Positions 53,862 through 61,356 of a DNA stretch of 64,000 nt are shown here, piece by piece. The DNA comes from Spirillospora albida. GTDB taxonomy: Bacteria > Actinomycetota > Actinomycetes > Streptosporangiales > Streptosporangiaceae. Within the stretch, counting starts at the first letter, position 1; each line of letters starts with the position of its first letter. The notes under the pieces are model-generated. The model did not search any database, had not been told where the DNA came from, and worked only from the letters and a program-made list of their open reading frames with translations. A program made the translations under genes and the position numbers. Location of the stretch: NCBI RefSeq assembly GCF_000718255.1, contig NZ_JOFJ01000009.1:140006-204005 (forward strand), read 5' to 3'.

Positions 53862-54739
53862 AGCACGCCGTCCTGCTGCCGGTCGCCGCAGGAGTCACCG
53901 CGGACCCGGCCTGGATCGGTGCGTACGCCGAGCACGCCGAGGCGTGCGGCTTCGAGTCGCTCGTCGCCGTCGAGCACGCCGTCGTCGCCTCGCGCTACGA
54001 CAGCGTGTACCCGTACGACGCGTCCGGGAAGATGGAGCTGGCGGACGACCTGGACATCCCCGACCCGCTCGACCTCCTCGCGTACCTCGCGGGCCGGACG
54101 TCGCGGATCGGGCTGGCCACCGGCGTGCTCGTCCTGCCGAACCACCACCCGGTCGTGCTGGCCAAGCGGCTGGCGACCCTCGACGCCCTGTCCGGTGGCC
54201 GGCTGCGGCTGACCGTCGGCATGGGCTGGATGCGCGAGGAGATCGAGGCGTGCGGCACCGACTTCGACTCCCGGGGCCGCCGCGCGGACGAGCAGATCGA
54301 GGTGCTCCGCGCGCTCTGGGCCGACACGGCCCCTGAGGGCGCGTCCCACGACGGGGAGTTCTTCCGGTTCAAGAACCTGATGAGCTACCCGAAGCCCGTC
54401 CAGCCGCGCGGCGTGCCGATCCACATCGGCGGCCACAGCAAGGCCGCCGCGCGCCGCGCCGGCCGCCACGGCGACGGCCTCCAGCCGCTCGGCGTCGCCG
54501 GCGTTGAACTCGCCGCCCTCGTGACGCTCATGCGCGAGGAGGCGGAGAAGAACGACCGCGACCCCTCCGCGCTCGAACTGACCCTCGGGCACGCCCTCGC
54601 CAAGATCACCCCGGAGAAGTCGGAGAAACTCGCCGGGCTCGGCGCCGACCGCCTCGTCCTGAGCGCCACCCCGACGCGCGACCTGAACGAGGCGCGGGAC
54701 GAACTTTCCGCGTGCGCCGAACGTCTCGAGATCACATGA
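53858..54739 (+). CDS. LLM-class flavin/F420-dependent oxidoreductase
   Basis: A 293-residue luciferase-like oxidoreductase. ESLVAVEHAVV, GLATGVLVLPNHHPVVLAKRLATLDALSGGRLRLTVGMGWMREE and VPIHIGGHSKAAARRAGRHGDG are typical of the F420-dependent TIGR03619-like group. It shares the HHP..LAKR..TLD..SGGR core with the LLM protein at 43872 but is not a close copy. The ATG overlaps the previous stop (ATGA), and its own stop overlaps the next start in the same way. Confidence 0.84.
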   Translation: MKHAVLLPVAAGVTADPAWIGAYAEHAEACGFESLVAVEHAVVASRYDSVYPYDASGKMELADDLDIPDPLDLLAYLAGRTSRIGLATGVLVLPNHHPVVLAKRLATLDALSGGRLRLTVGMGWMREEIEACGTDFDSRGRRADEQIEVLRALWADTAPEGASHDGEFFRFKNLMSYPKPVQPRGVPIHIGGHSKAAARRAGRHGDGLQPLGVAGVELAALVTLMREEAEKNDRDPSALELTLGHALAKITPEKSEKLAGLGADRLVLSATPTRDLNEARDELSACAERLEIT

Positions 54740-55203
54740 CCGTGATCGCATGGCGGGAGCGCTCCGACTTCGCCGACCTCGTGGCCCGGTACGCGCTGTA
54801 CGCCGACCTGCGCAAGTACACGAGCCTGGCGGGCCTCTTCACGAAGGACGCCGCCCTCGTCCTGCCGGACCCGCCGAACTCCCTCGGCCCCACTCGCACT
54901 TACAAGGGCCGGGACGGGATCGTCGAAGCCCTCCGCGCCCTGGAGGACGTCCCGCTCACCTCGCACCAGATCGTGGGCCAGGTCTTCGACCAGGGACGCG
55001 AGGGCGGCACGGCGACCGGGAACATCTCTTGCGTCGGGCACCACCTGAGCGAGCGCGAGAACGGCGAGGTCACCGACCTCGTCTGGCACCTCCGCTACAC
55101 CGACCTGTACCGCCGCGACGGCCTCACCTGGCGTTTCGCGCGCCGCTCGGTGCGGATCGACTTCATCGAGACCAGGCCCGTCCGCCGCTGGACCATGGAG
55201 TGA
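54736..55203 (+). CDS. SnoaL-like/NTF2-fold protein
   Basis: A 155-residue single-domain protein: DFADLVARYALYADLRKYTSLAGLFTKDAALVLPD at the N-terminus is the usual helix-helix-strand opening of the SnoaL-like fold, ending in a strand with WRFARRSVRIDFIE. It is the second such protein in the cluster, the other being at 43384. These small proteins act as isomerases, cyclases or dehydratases, or as inactive partners. Nothing distinguishes these here. ATG overlaps the upstream LLM stop; the ligase start overlaps its own stop. Confidence 0.78.
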   Translation: MTVIAWRERSDFADLVARYALYADLRKYTSLAGLFTKDAALVLPDPPNSLGPTRTYKGRDGIVEALRALEDVPLTSHQIVGQVFDQGREGGTATGNISCVGHHLSERENGEVTDLVWHLRYTDLYRRDGLTWRFARRSVRIDFIETRPVRRWTME

Positions 55204-56783
55204 CCGCCGTGCTGCACGACGATCGTCCCGCTCGGGAGACCGCCTTCGCGGAGCTGGTCGCGGCCCGCGGCGACGACGACCGCACCGCCCTGAGCTTCGA
55301 GGACGAGTCGTGGACGTGGCGCGAGGTCATCACCGAGTCCCGCCGCCGCGCGGGCCTGGTGCAAGGCATCGACGGCCACGTCGGCCTCTTCCTGGAGAAC
55401 GGCCCCGAGCACCTGTTCTGGCTCCTGGGCATGGCACTGGCCGGAGTTCCAGTAGTCGAGCTGAACCCGACCCGCCGGGGCGCGGAACTGGCCCGCGACA
55501 TCACCCACACCGACTGCGCGCTGCTGGTCACCGAAGCGTCCCGCGCCCCGCACCTGGACGGTCTGGTGGACGTCCCGGTGCGGAACATCGACACCGAGAC
55601 CTACCGCGAAGACCTGGCCAAGGCCGCGCCCGCGCCCCTCACCCCCGTCACACCCGAGACGATCTTCTCGCTGGTCTTCACGTCCGGCACGACGTCGGCC
55701 CCCAAAGCGGTCATCTCCACCCAGGGCCGCCTAGGCCGGATAGCCCTCCAGCAACGCGACCGCCGCTCGCTCACCGCCGACGACGTGTTCTACGTCGTCA
55801 TGCCGATGTTCCACTCGAACGCCCTGATGGCCGGCATCGCCCCCGCCGTGGCCACGGGCGGCCGCATCGTCCTGCGCCGCAAGTTCTCCGCGTCGAACTT
55901 CCTGCCGGACGTCCGCCGCCACGGCGTCACGTTCTTCAACTACGTCGGCAAGCCCCTCAGCTACATCCTGGCTGTCCCAGAGAAGGCGGACGACGCCGAT
56001 AACTCCCTCCGCATCGCCTTCGGCAACGAGGCCAACGAACGCGACATCGCCGAATTCGCCCGCCGCTTCGGCTGCACCGTCATCGATTCCTACGGCTCCA
56101 GCGAGGGCGAGATCCGCCTCACCCGCGTCCCCGGCACACCCCCCGGCTCCCTCGGAGTCGGTGAGCCCGGCACCGTGGTCATCAACGCGGACACCCTCCA
56201 GGAATGCCCCCGCGCCGAATTCGACGCGAACGGCACGCTCCTCAACGCCGACGAGGCCATCGGCGAGATCGTGGACACTCAGGGCGCCGCCAAGTTCGAG
56301 GGCTACTACAACAACCCGGAAGCAACGGCGAAGCGCGTCCGCAACGGCTGGACCTGGTCCGGAGACCTCGCCTACCGCGACGAGAACGGCTACTGGTACT
56401 TCGCCGGCCGCAACGACGAATGGCTCCGCGTGGACGGCGAGAACTTCGCGGCGGCCCCGGTAGAACGCCTCCTATCACGCTACGAAATCTTTACGGACGT
56501 AGCGGTCTACGCCGTCCCAGACGAACACGTAGGCGACCAGGTCATGGCCGCAGTGACCGTGGCCGCGAACGAGACCTTCGACCCCACAGCATTCACCGAG
56601 TTCCTGAAAGCCCAGCCAGACCTCGGCACCAAGTGGACCCCCCGCTACATCCGCATTTCCGAGGCCCTACCCCGAACTCCCACCAACAAGGTCATCAAGC
56701 GCACCCTCCGCGAAGAGGCGTGGAACACCCCCGACCCCCTCTACGAACACCACAAGGGCACCTACGAACGCCGGACGCACTGA
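55200..56783 (+). CDS. AMP-dependent acyl-CoA ligase (FadD-like)
   Basis: A 527-residue adenylate-forming ligase that would load a carboxylic acid from the pathway onto CoA. The P-loop reads VFTSGTTSAPKAV, with Ser where most members have Gly. A5 is YGSSEGEIRL, A7 is WSGDLAYRDENGYWYFAGRNDEWLRVDGENFAA, and the catalytic lysine is in PTNKVIKRTL near the C-terminus. The GTG at 55200 overlaps the previous stop (GTGA); a GTG at 55209 is also possible. It closes the operon. Part of the coding sequence after about 56270 uses slightly more A/T-ended codons than its neighbours. Confidence 0.88.
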   Translation: MTAVLHDDRPARETAFAELVAARGDDDRTALSFEDESWTWREVITESRRRAGLVQGIDGHVGLFLENGPEHLFWLLGMALAGVPVVELNPTRRGAELARDITHTDCALLVTEASRAPHLDGLVDVPVRNIDTETYREDLAKAAPAPLTPVTPETIFSLVFTSGTTSAPKAVISTQGRLGRIALQQRDRRSLTADDVFYVVMPMFHSNALMAGIAPAVATGGRIVLRRKFSASNFLPDVRRHGVTFFNYVGKPLSYILAVPEKADDADNSLRIAFGNEANERDIAEFARRFGCTVIDSYGSSEGEIRLTRVPGTPPGSLGVGEPGTVVINADTLQECPRAEFDANGTLLNADEAIGEIVDTQGAAKFEGYYNNPEATAKRVRNGWTWSGDLAYRDENGYWYFAGRNDEWLRVDGENFAAAPVERLLSRYEIFTDVAVYAVPDEHVGDQVMAAVTVAANETFDPTAFTEFLKAQPDLGTKWTPRYIRISEALPRTPTNKVIKRTLREEAWNTPDPLYEHHKGTYERRTH

Positions 56784-56879
56784 GGGCAAAGGGCCCGCGC
56801 GGCGTAGGCAGCCCTCCCCGGGTAGGTCGCCCCGCCGCAACGCGCTCTATGTAAGGGCACGTCACGGCGGGACGACGCG

Positions 56880-57311
56880 TCAGCTGATGACGCGATCTCC
56901 GTCGGCCTGGAGCTCAAACCACACGACGTGGCGTCCGTCCACCCCGCGGAGGGTGCCCCAGCGGTCGGCCAGTTCGCGGACCATGAGAAGGCCGCGTCCA
57001 CACTCGTTCCAGGCCGAACTCTGCGCGGGTATCACCGGACGCCCCCGCGAGCCGCCGTCGTCCTGGATCTCCACCCGCAACCGCGCGGCGGACACCAGCA
57101 GGGTGACCCACACTCCGCCGCCGGGCCGCCCGCTGGCGCTATGCCGGACGGCGTTGGTGGCGATCTCGCACACCAGCAGGTCGACATCGTCGAGGTCGAA
57201 GGCGTCCGTGCGTCGGGTGAGTGCCTGCCGCACCCGCGCACGAACATCTCGGACGTCAAGCGCATCCACCGAACACACTCGCTCGGTCTGCACCTCGTCC
57301 CAGACGCTCAC
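56880..57311 (-). CDS. RsbW-like ATP-binding protein (HATPase_c_2)
   Basis: A 143-residue GHKL-type ATP-binding protein of the kind found in anti-sigma factors and in the many orphan copies of actinomycetes. The N box is DLLVCEIATNAVRHSASGRPGG, the G1 region is VEIQDDGGSRGRP and the G2 region is CGRGLLMVRELADRWG. The GTG start overlaps the TGA that would close the upstream gene if its frameshift were repaired, indicating a coupled pair. Close to XRE-DUF5753 and DUF397 genes, a common grouping in Streptomyces relatives that controls development. Confidence 0.85.
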   Translation of the reverse strand: MSVWDEVQTERVCSVDALDVRDVRARVRQALTRRTDAFDLDDVDLLVCEIATNAVRHSASGRPGGGVWVTLLVSAARLRVEIQDDGGSRGRPVIPAQSSAWNECGRGLLMVRELADRWGTLRGVDGRHVVWFELQADGDRVIS

Positions 57312-57624
57312 CGAGACACTCCCGCGATGAACTCGGCCGCCGCCCGCACCGAATGAGCCGGGTCTTGTGGACGGCGTCCCACACGTAGGACCATCCGTCT
57401 CCGTCCTGGACGACGGGTACCGCCACCGACCGGCGTCGCGACATCACTGGAACCGACAGCACCGGCTCGGCCCGCCCCTCCAGATACAGCACCGAGCCTC
57501 GTCCGAGGCTTTGCAGGCCGACCATCAGCCTGACCAGCAGTTCCAGCCGCTGAGCCGTCACCGGCGGCAGCGATCTCCAGTCCTGGCGCTCCCCTGGCGG
57601 CGAGCACTTGGGTAGTTTCGACAT
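57308..57624 (-). pseudogene. Small conserved protein upstream of RsbW-like gene, apparent frameshift near its end
   Basis: From the ATG at 57624 (AAGGAG 9 nt upstream) the frame reads MSKLPKCSPPGERQDWRSLP to DGWSYVWDAVHKTRLI. It then runs on into the next gene and stops only at 57256. If one base were added near 57351 (a CC pair on the coding strand) it would instead continue as PVRAAAEFIAGVSR and stop at 57308, with a GTGA overlap to the RsbW-like start. Codon third positions after the break fit the second frame. So the native protein is probably about 105 residues. Function not recognised. Confidence 0.6.
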
Positions 57625-57652
57625 GGGTCCGACTCCTTTGCAGTCGGGTCAA

Positions 57653-57689
57653 GGCCCCGGGCCGGTGGTGCAAGCACCGACCCGGGGCC
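57653..57689. repeat. Strong hairpin upstream of the small protein/RsbW operon
   Basis: 15-nt arms (57653-57667 and 57675-57689) with one mismatch and a 7-nt loop. It lies 29 nt before the minus-strand ATG, between divergent genes, so it is not a terminator of either. It could be a leader hairpin, attenuator or operator. Confidence 0.5.
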
Positions 57690-57852
57690 GCTCCTGTTCG
57701 GCCGCCCTCCGTGGACGCCTGGTCAGACCAACGGCCGTTCGCCGCCCGGAAGCATCTGTGATCACAAGACCTGCCTGAGCTTCTTGGCCAGTTGTGCCAC
57801 CAGGCGAGCTTCCTCCGTGACAACCTGACTACAGCATGCGATGTCTGTACGA

Positions 57853-57871
57853 CGTTGGCAACCCTCCAACG
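57853..57871. promoter_or_regulatory. CGTTGG-N7-CCAACG inverted repeat before the XRE gene
   Basis: Two 6-bp inverted arms spanning 19 bp, 24 nt before the ATG at 57896 and just before the Shine-Dalgarno AGGAGG. Position and symmetry suit autoregulation by the helix-turn-helix protein. Confidence 0.4.
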
Positions 57872-57895
57872 GAGAAATGCCAATAGGAGGTTTGG

Positions 57896-58756
57896 ATGTC
57901 CGGTCGTCCCAGCCCGACCGTCCGCAGTAAGCGGCTCAGGCGTGAGCTGCGCCGTCTCAGAGAAGAACGAGGACTGACCATCGAACAGGTCGCCGATCTC
58001 GCTGGCGGCGAGTGGAACCCCAGCACGCTCGGACGATGGGAGAAAGGGGATCGCCGGATTCGTCCCGTAGACCTGCGCCATCTGCTGGATGTCTATGACG
58101 TCCACGGCGAGCAGCGGGAAGCGCTGATCACCCTTGCTCGCGAGGCGCGTCAGCGCGGGTGGTGGCAGATCTACGCCGACGTCCTGCCCACCGAGTACAG
58201 CACCTACATCGGGCTCGAGACAGAAGCCCGCGAGATGTACACCTATCAACAGCAACTGATCCCGGGGATCCTCCAGACAGCGGATTACCTACGTGCCGTC
58301 ATCCGGGCCGCGCGCCCGGACGACGATGCAGAGACGGTCGAGCGCCGTGTTGCTGTGCGTCTCGACCGGCAGAAGATTCTCGCCGGCCCTCACCCGATGC
58401 GACTGTGGGCTGTGATTGACGAGGCGGCCATCCGGCGGGTCGTTGGAGGCCCTCAGGTCATGCGTGCACAACTCGAGCAACTTGCCGGCTTCGCCGAGCA
58501 GCCCGGCATACAGCTTCAAGTACTGCCGTTTCGGGCCGGAGCGCACGCCTCCATGGCAACCTCGTTCGTCCTCTTAGGCTTCGATGCTCCCGATCCGGAC
58601 GTCGTCTACCTTGACACGGGCATGGGCGCCCTCTTCGTGGAGGATGCGACTAATGTCGCCGGATATAAACTGGTCTTCGACCATCTGAGGGCGGCGGCAC
58701 AGAGTCCTAGAGAGTCAGTGCGACTCTTCCGCGCGGCGGCCCAAGACCTTGCATAG
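57896..58756 (+). CDS. XRE-family regulator with DUF5753 domain
   Basis: A 286-residue regulator. Helix-turn-helix at about 15-70 (LRRLREERGLTIEQVADLAGGEWNPSTLGRWEKG), then the DUF5753 ligand or partner domain from about 95 (GLETEAREMYTYQQQLIPGILQTADYLRAVI) to the end. In actinomycetes these are paired with a DUF397 protein, as here, 27 nt downstream. Together they often form antitoxin- or anti-sigma-like pairs that influence development and antibiotic production. AATAGGAGG precedes the ATG. Confidence 0.92.
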   Translation: MSGRPSPTVRSKRLRRELRRLREERGLTIEQVADLAGGEWNPSTLGRWEKGDRRIRPVDLRHLLDVYDVHGEQREALITLAREARQRGWWQIYADVLPTEYSTYIGLETEAREMYTYQQQLIPGILQTADYLRAVIRAARPDDDAETVERRVAVRLDRQKILAGPHPMRLWAVIDEAAIRRVVGGPQVMRAQLEQLAGFAEQPGIQLQVLPFRAGAHASMATSFVLLGFDAPDPDVVYLDTGMGALFVEDATNVAGYKLVFDHLRAAAQSPRESVRLFRAAAQDLA

Positions 58757-58783
58757 CAGCCGATCCAGGAGAGCAGAGGGGTC

Positions 58784-58993
58784 GTGGACGGACGCAAGAC
58801 GGACGTTTCTGCTGCCAAATGGCGTAAGAGCAGCCACAGCAGTGCCAACGGCGAGTGCGTCGAGGTTACTGATCTCGCCGGTAGCGCCGGCGTGCGAGAT
58901 AGCAAGGCTCCGGACGCCGGCCACCTCACGTTCGGCGTGAAGTCATGGAAGACCTTCACGGCCCAGGTACGAGCCGGACACTACGACCGCTGA
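58784..58993 (+). CDS. DUF397 protein
   Basis: A 69-residue protein containing the DUF397 signature: AAKWRKSSHSSANGECVEV, then VRDSKAPD and a closing W-x-x-F segment (SWKTFTAQVRAG). GTG start. It is the standard partner of the XRE-DUF5753 gene immediately upstream, with which it probably interacts. No independent function can be read. Confidence 0.9.
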   Translation: MDGRKTDVSAAKWRKSSHSSANGECVEVTDLAGSAGVRDSKAPDAGHLTFGVKSWKTFTAQVRAGHYDR

Positions 58994-59176
58994 GGGATCC
59001 CCGTCCACCTTGACCTTGGTGGAGCAACCCGGCGCGTTGTTGGCGCCCCGGTATGCCAAGGCCGCACCGCACCGGGCGCGCACGGCGTGGGCATTCGTCG
59101 CCATGCGCGACACCGCCCGCCGGCGCGGCAGCTGGCCGTGACGAGATGCGATCATGGGTTATCCAAGCTCGGTCGT

Positions 59177-59992
59177 TCACGACCGAGAAGTGCGATGCCG
59201 GTACTCGGCCCAGCGGCGAGCAGCCGCGCAATGCTCCACAGCCCAAGCAGCACGCCCATGCGCAGCAAGGTTGGACACCCACTTCTCCGCGAACGCATGC
59301 GCGAATGAGTCGACACTCCCCGGAGGCACCGCAGCCCACGCCGGGAACCGCGCGACCCACCTCTCGGCCTCGGCAGGCGTGTGCCCGGCCTTGAGGAGCC
59401 ACGGGACCAACAGCGCCATCTCCAGGAACGCGGCGCCCCGTGCCACGAACGCCCAGTCGACCAGGCGCACTGCCCCGTCCGTGGTGATGAGGAGGTTGGC
59501 CGGGTTGAGGTCGGCGTGGAGCAGGGTGTCACCGGCGAACGGTGTCACGTCCGCGGCGACCTTCGTCCAGCGTCGTTCGATGCGCTTGGCCGCCAAGACG
59601 TCCGGGCAGGGCGTGCTCTGGAGCGTGTGGACGACCTTGGCGAGCAGTTCCAGGTCCGGCGATCCGGGCGTGTAGTCGGCGTGGCGGCCGGTGACGTGCT
59701 CGAAACCGAGGGCGAGCCACCCCCCGGCCTCCACTTTCCAGAGGAGCCGGGGGGCGAACTCGGTGACGTGGGAGTTGATCGCGGCTTCCCAGCGCAGCGA
59801 CTTCACCTCCGGTCCGTCGGCGTCGATCAGTTTCCGTGCCGCCTTGACGAACACCTGCCCGCTCTCGGTGTGGAGGGTGGCGGTGACGTCGGCGTGGTTG
59901 CCGGCCGATGCCGGGGCGACCGCGACGATCTGCCCGGTGCGGGCCTCGATGGCAGCACGGAGATCTCCGGGGAGCGGGTCACTGCTGGGCAC
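59177..59992 (-). CDS. APH-fold phosphotransferase (aminoglycoside phosphotransferase family)
   Basis: A 271-residue kinase-like protein. The N-terminal lobe has TGQVFVKAARKL-like ESGQVFVKAARK with the ATP-binding lysine. The catalytic loop is LLHADLNPANLL, and the metal-binding aspartate is in VRLVDWAFVARG. The family covers aminoglycoside, homoserine, choline and other small-molecule kinases, and many unknowns; nothing points to true drug resistance. GTG start, 20 nt after the gene at 60013-60486, so the two may be co-transcribed. Confidence 0.83.
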   Translation of the reverse strand: MPSSDPLPGDLRAAIEARTGQIVAVAPASAGNHADVTATLHTESGQVFVKAARKLIDADGPEVKSLRWEAAINSHVTEFAPRLLWKVEAGGWLALGFEHVTGRHADYTPGSPDLELLAKVVHTLQSTPCPDVLAAKRIERRWTKVAADVTPFAGDTLLHADLNPANLLITTDGAVRLVDWAFVARGAAFLEMALLVPWLLKAGHTPAEAERWVARFPAWAAVPPGSVDSFAHAFAEKWVSNLAAHGRAAWAVEHCAAARRWAEYRHRTSRS

Positions 59993-60012
59993 AGATCATC
60001 CCTTGCCGATGG

Positions 60013-60486
60013 TCAGGTGAGCGGCGGCTGCGCGCAGTTCTCCGGGCAGCACGACTCGCCGTCCATCCACCATTCCAGATCGACGCGGTAGCCGGTCGCG
60101 CGCATCGCCGCGAGGCCGCGCTCGGACGCGGCGCCGGACCGGATGTCCTCGTCCATGATCGGGAGGTGGTGCATGTACCGGCCCGCGACCTTGTCGCAGA
60201 CCTCGGCGAAGGTGCGGGTTCGCATCATGGAGCGGTGCCAGATCTTGTCGACGGCGGGCGAGGGCGCGAACTTCACCCAGGCGCGCGGGTCACCGCCGAC
60301 CTCGGCCATGGTGTCGCCCCACGCCTTCATGAAAACGAGGAACTGCGCGACGCCGGCCTCGGCGTAGGGACGGGTCACCTTGTCGAAGTAGATGACGTCG
60401 TCGACCATGGTCTGGAACTGCTCGGGCATGACCAGGTCGCGGGGGTTCTTGACGCTGGTGGTCATCCGTTCGGTGGTGGTGGTCAT
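60013..60486 (-). CDS. Small GRDP-like protein with W-H...HHLP motif
   Basis: A 157-residue protein with an excellent ribosome-binding site (GAGGAGGTCACG before ATG). Its core, DKIWHRSMMRTRTFAEVCDKVAGRYMHHLP, resembles the IWHAHML...C...FGRFLHHxP region of glycine-rich domain-containing proteins, a family with no assigned activity in bacteria. His and Cys residues there could bind metal. The C-terminus (MDGESCCPENCAQPPLT) is cysteine-rich. It lies between small unknown genes and an APH-like gene on the same strand. The resemblance is moderate and the function unknown. Confidence 0.65.
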   Translation of the reverse strand: MTTTTERMTTSVKNPRDLVMPEQFQTMVDDVIYFDKVTRPYAEAGVAQFLVFMKAWGDTMAEVGGDPRAWVKFAPSPAVDKIWHRSMMRTRTFAEVCDKVAGRYMHHLPIMDEDIRSGAASERGLAAMRATGYRVDLEWWMDGESCCPENCAQPPLT

Positions 60487-60629
60487 CGTGACCTCCTCGG
60501 CGCGCTTGGTGAGGATGGGGCCGCGGCCCGGGAGCGCGCCGTCATCCCGGGCCGCGAGTCTCTGGGCGGCTACCGTCAGCGGTCGTACGGCTCCCGCTTG
60601 CACTGCTCGGGCAAGGGGCGTACGGCGTC

Positions 60630-60932
60630 TCAAGGCGGCCACCGGGTCGGCTGCTCGGCGGCGCGCGCGATATCCACGTACGGACGCAGCAGCGCCGCCA
60701 CCTCGCTCGCCGCGCGGCGAACGTCGTTGCAGGGTGCGACGGGGACGCCCGTGGAGGAGTGGAACCACGGCTGCCCGTCCGGGCCCGGATGGACGCTGAC
60801 GTTGTCGCCGATGAGCGGCACGTCCGGATGCCAGACCCGCACAACGGCGGGAATCCGGCCGAGGTCGGTGCGGGTCCGCCATCCGCCTTTGATGAGCGCG
60901 TTGGCGAGCTGCTCCAGGTGGCGGGACGTCAT
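60630..60932 (-). CDS. Small hypothetical protein
   Basis: 100 residues, starting MTSRHLEQLANALIKGGWRTR at an ATG that overlaps the stop of the upstream reading frame (ATGA), the usual sign of a coupled pair. The middle, HPGPDGQPWFHSSTGVPVAPC, is rich in Gly/Pro/Trp; the end is a helix (AASEVAALLRPYVDIARAAE). No family recognised. 143 bp separate it from the next gene downstream. Confidence 0.6.
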   Translation of the reverse strand: MTSRHLEQLANALIKGGWRTRTDLGRIPAVVRVWHPDVPLIGDNVSVHPGPDGQPWFHSSTGVPVAPCNDVRRAASEVAALLRPYVDIARAAEQPTRWPP

Positions 60933-61220
60933 GACGTCCGGCCGATGTTCTGGTCGATCGCGGCCATCAGCGCCGCCGGGGTCGCGGCCTCGACGAGGAC
61001 GCCTCCGTGTTGGGAGCGGCGGGGTACTATCGCCCACCACATGCGTGTCGCCTTTCCGTACCAGGCCAGGACGCCGGGGGAACCGTGCCTGGATCGCGGC
61101 GGCGTGGCGGTCGTGCAACTGCCGCAAGGTGAACTCGGGGATGGCCGCCTCGTCCGGGGAAACGTCTCGCGGATACTCACCGGGGTCGGAGGCGAAAGGG
61201 CGGAGCTGCACCGTGACCAT
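60929..61220 (-). pseudogene. Small conserved protein interrupted by a one-base insertion
   Basis: The first 47 residues (MVTVQLRPFASDPGEYPRDV to AAAIQARF) read in one frame and the last 49 (PGVLAWYGKATRMWWAIVPR to DQNIGRTS) in another. The two join seamlessly at a run of five C on the coding strand (G5 at 61076-61080); with four C the reading frame would be continuous, about 96 residues. Its stop overlaps the next start. The restored protein looks like a widespread small actinomycete protein that sits with HTH regulators. Start is the ATG at 61220 or the GTG at 61211. Confidence 0.6.
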
Positions 61221-61293
61221 CTCCCTGCGCTATGGCTAGTGGCGATTCGGCTACGGCAAGTGAATCCGTGGCGAGTGCCTCAGTTGCAGGGGA

Positions 61294-61338
61294 GGATGAG
61301 GGGAGGACCGGGGAGGGGGCGCCACCCTCCCCTCATCC
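61294..61338. repeat. 13-bp perfect inverted repeat between divergent genes
   Basis: GGATGAGGGGAGG (61294-61306) and its exact complement (61326-61338) flank a 19-nt spacer. It lies 19 nt before the HTH-TPR gene and upstream of the minus-strand operon, so it is a leader hairpin or operator rather than a terminator. Confidence 0.5.
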
Positions 61339-61356
61339 GGCGAGAGGTGCATCGCA

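Noticed and set aside
59177..59992. Aminoglycoside resistance determinant
   Set aside because: The protein has the APH fold, but this covers many metabolic kinases; no resistance-specific features or mobile context were seen.
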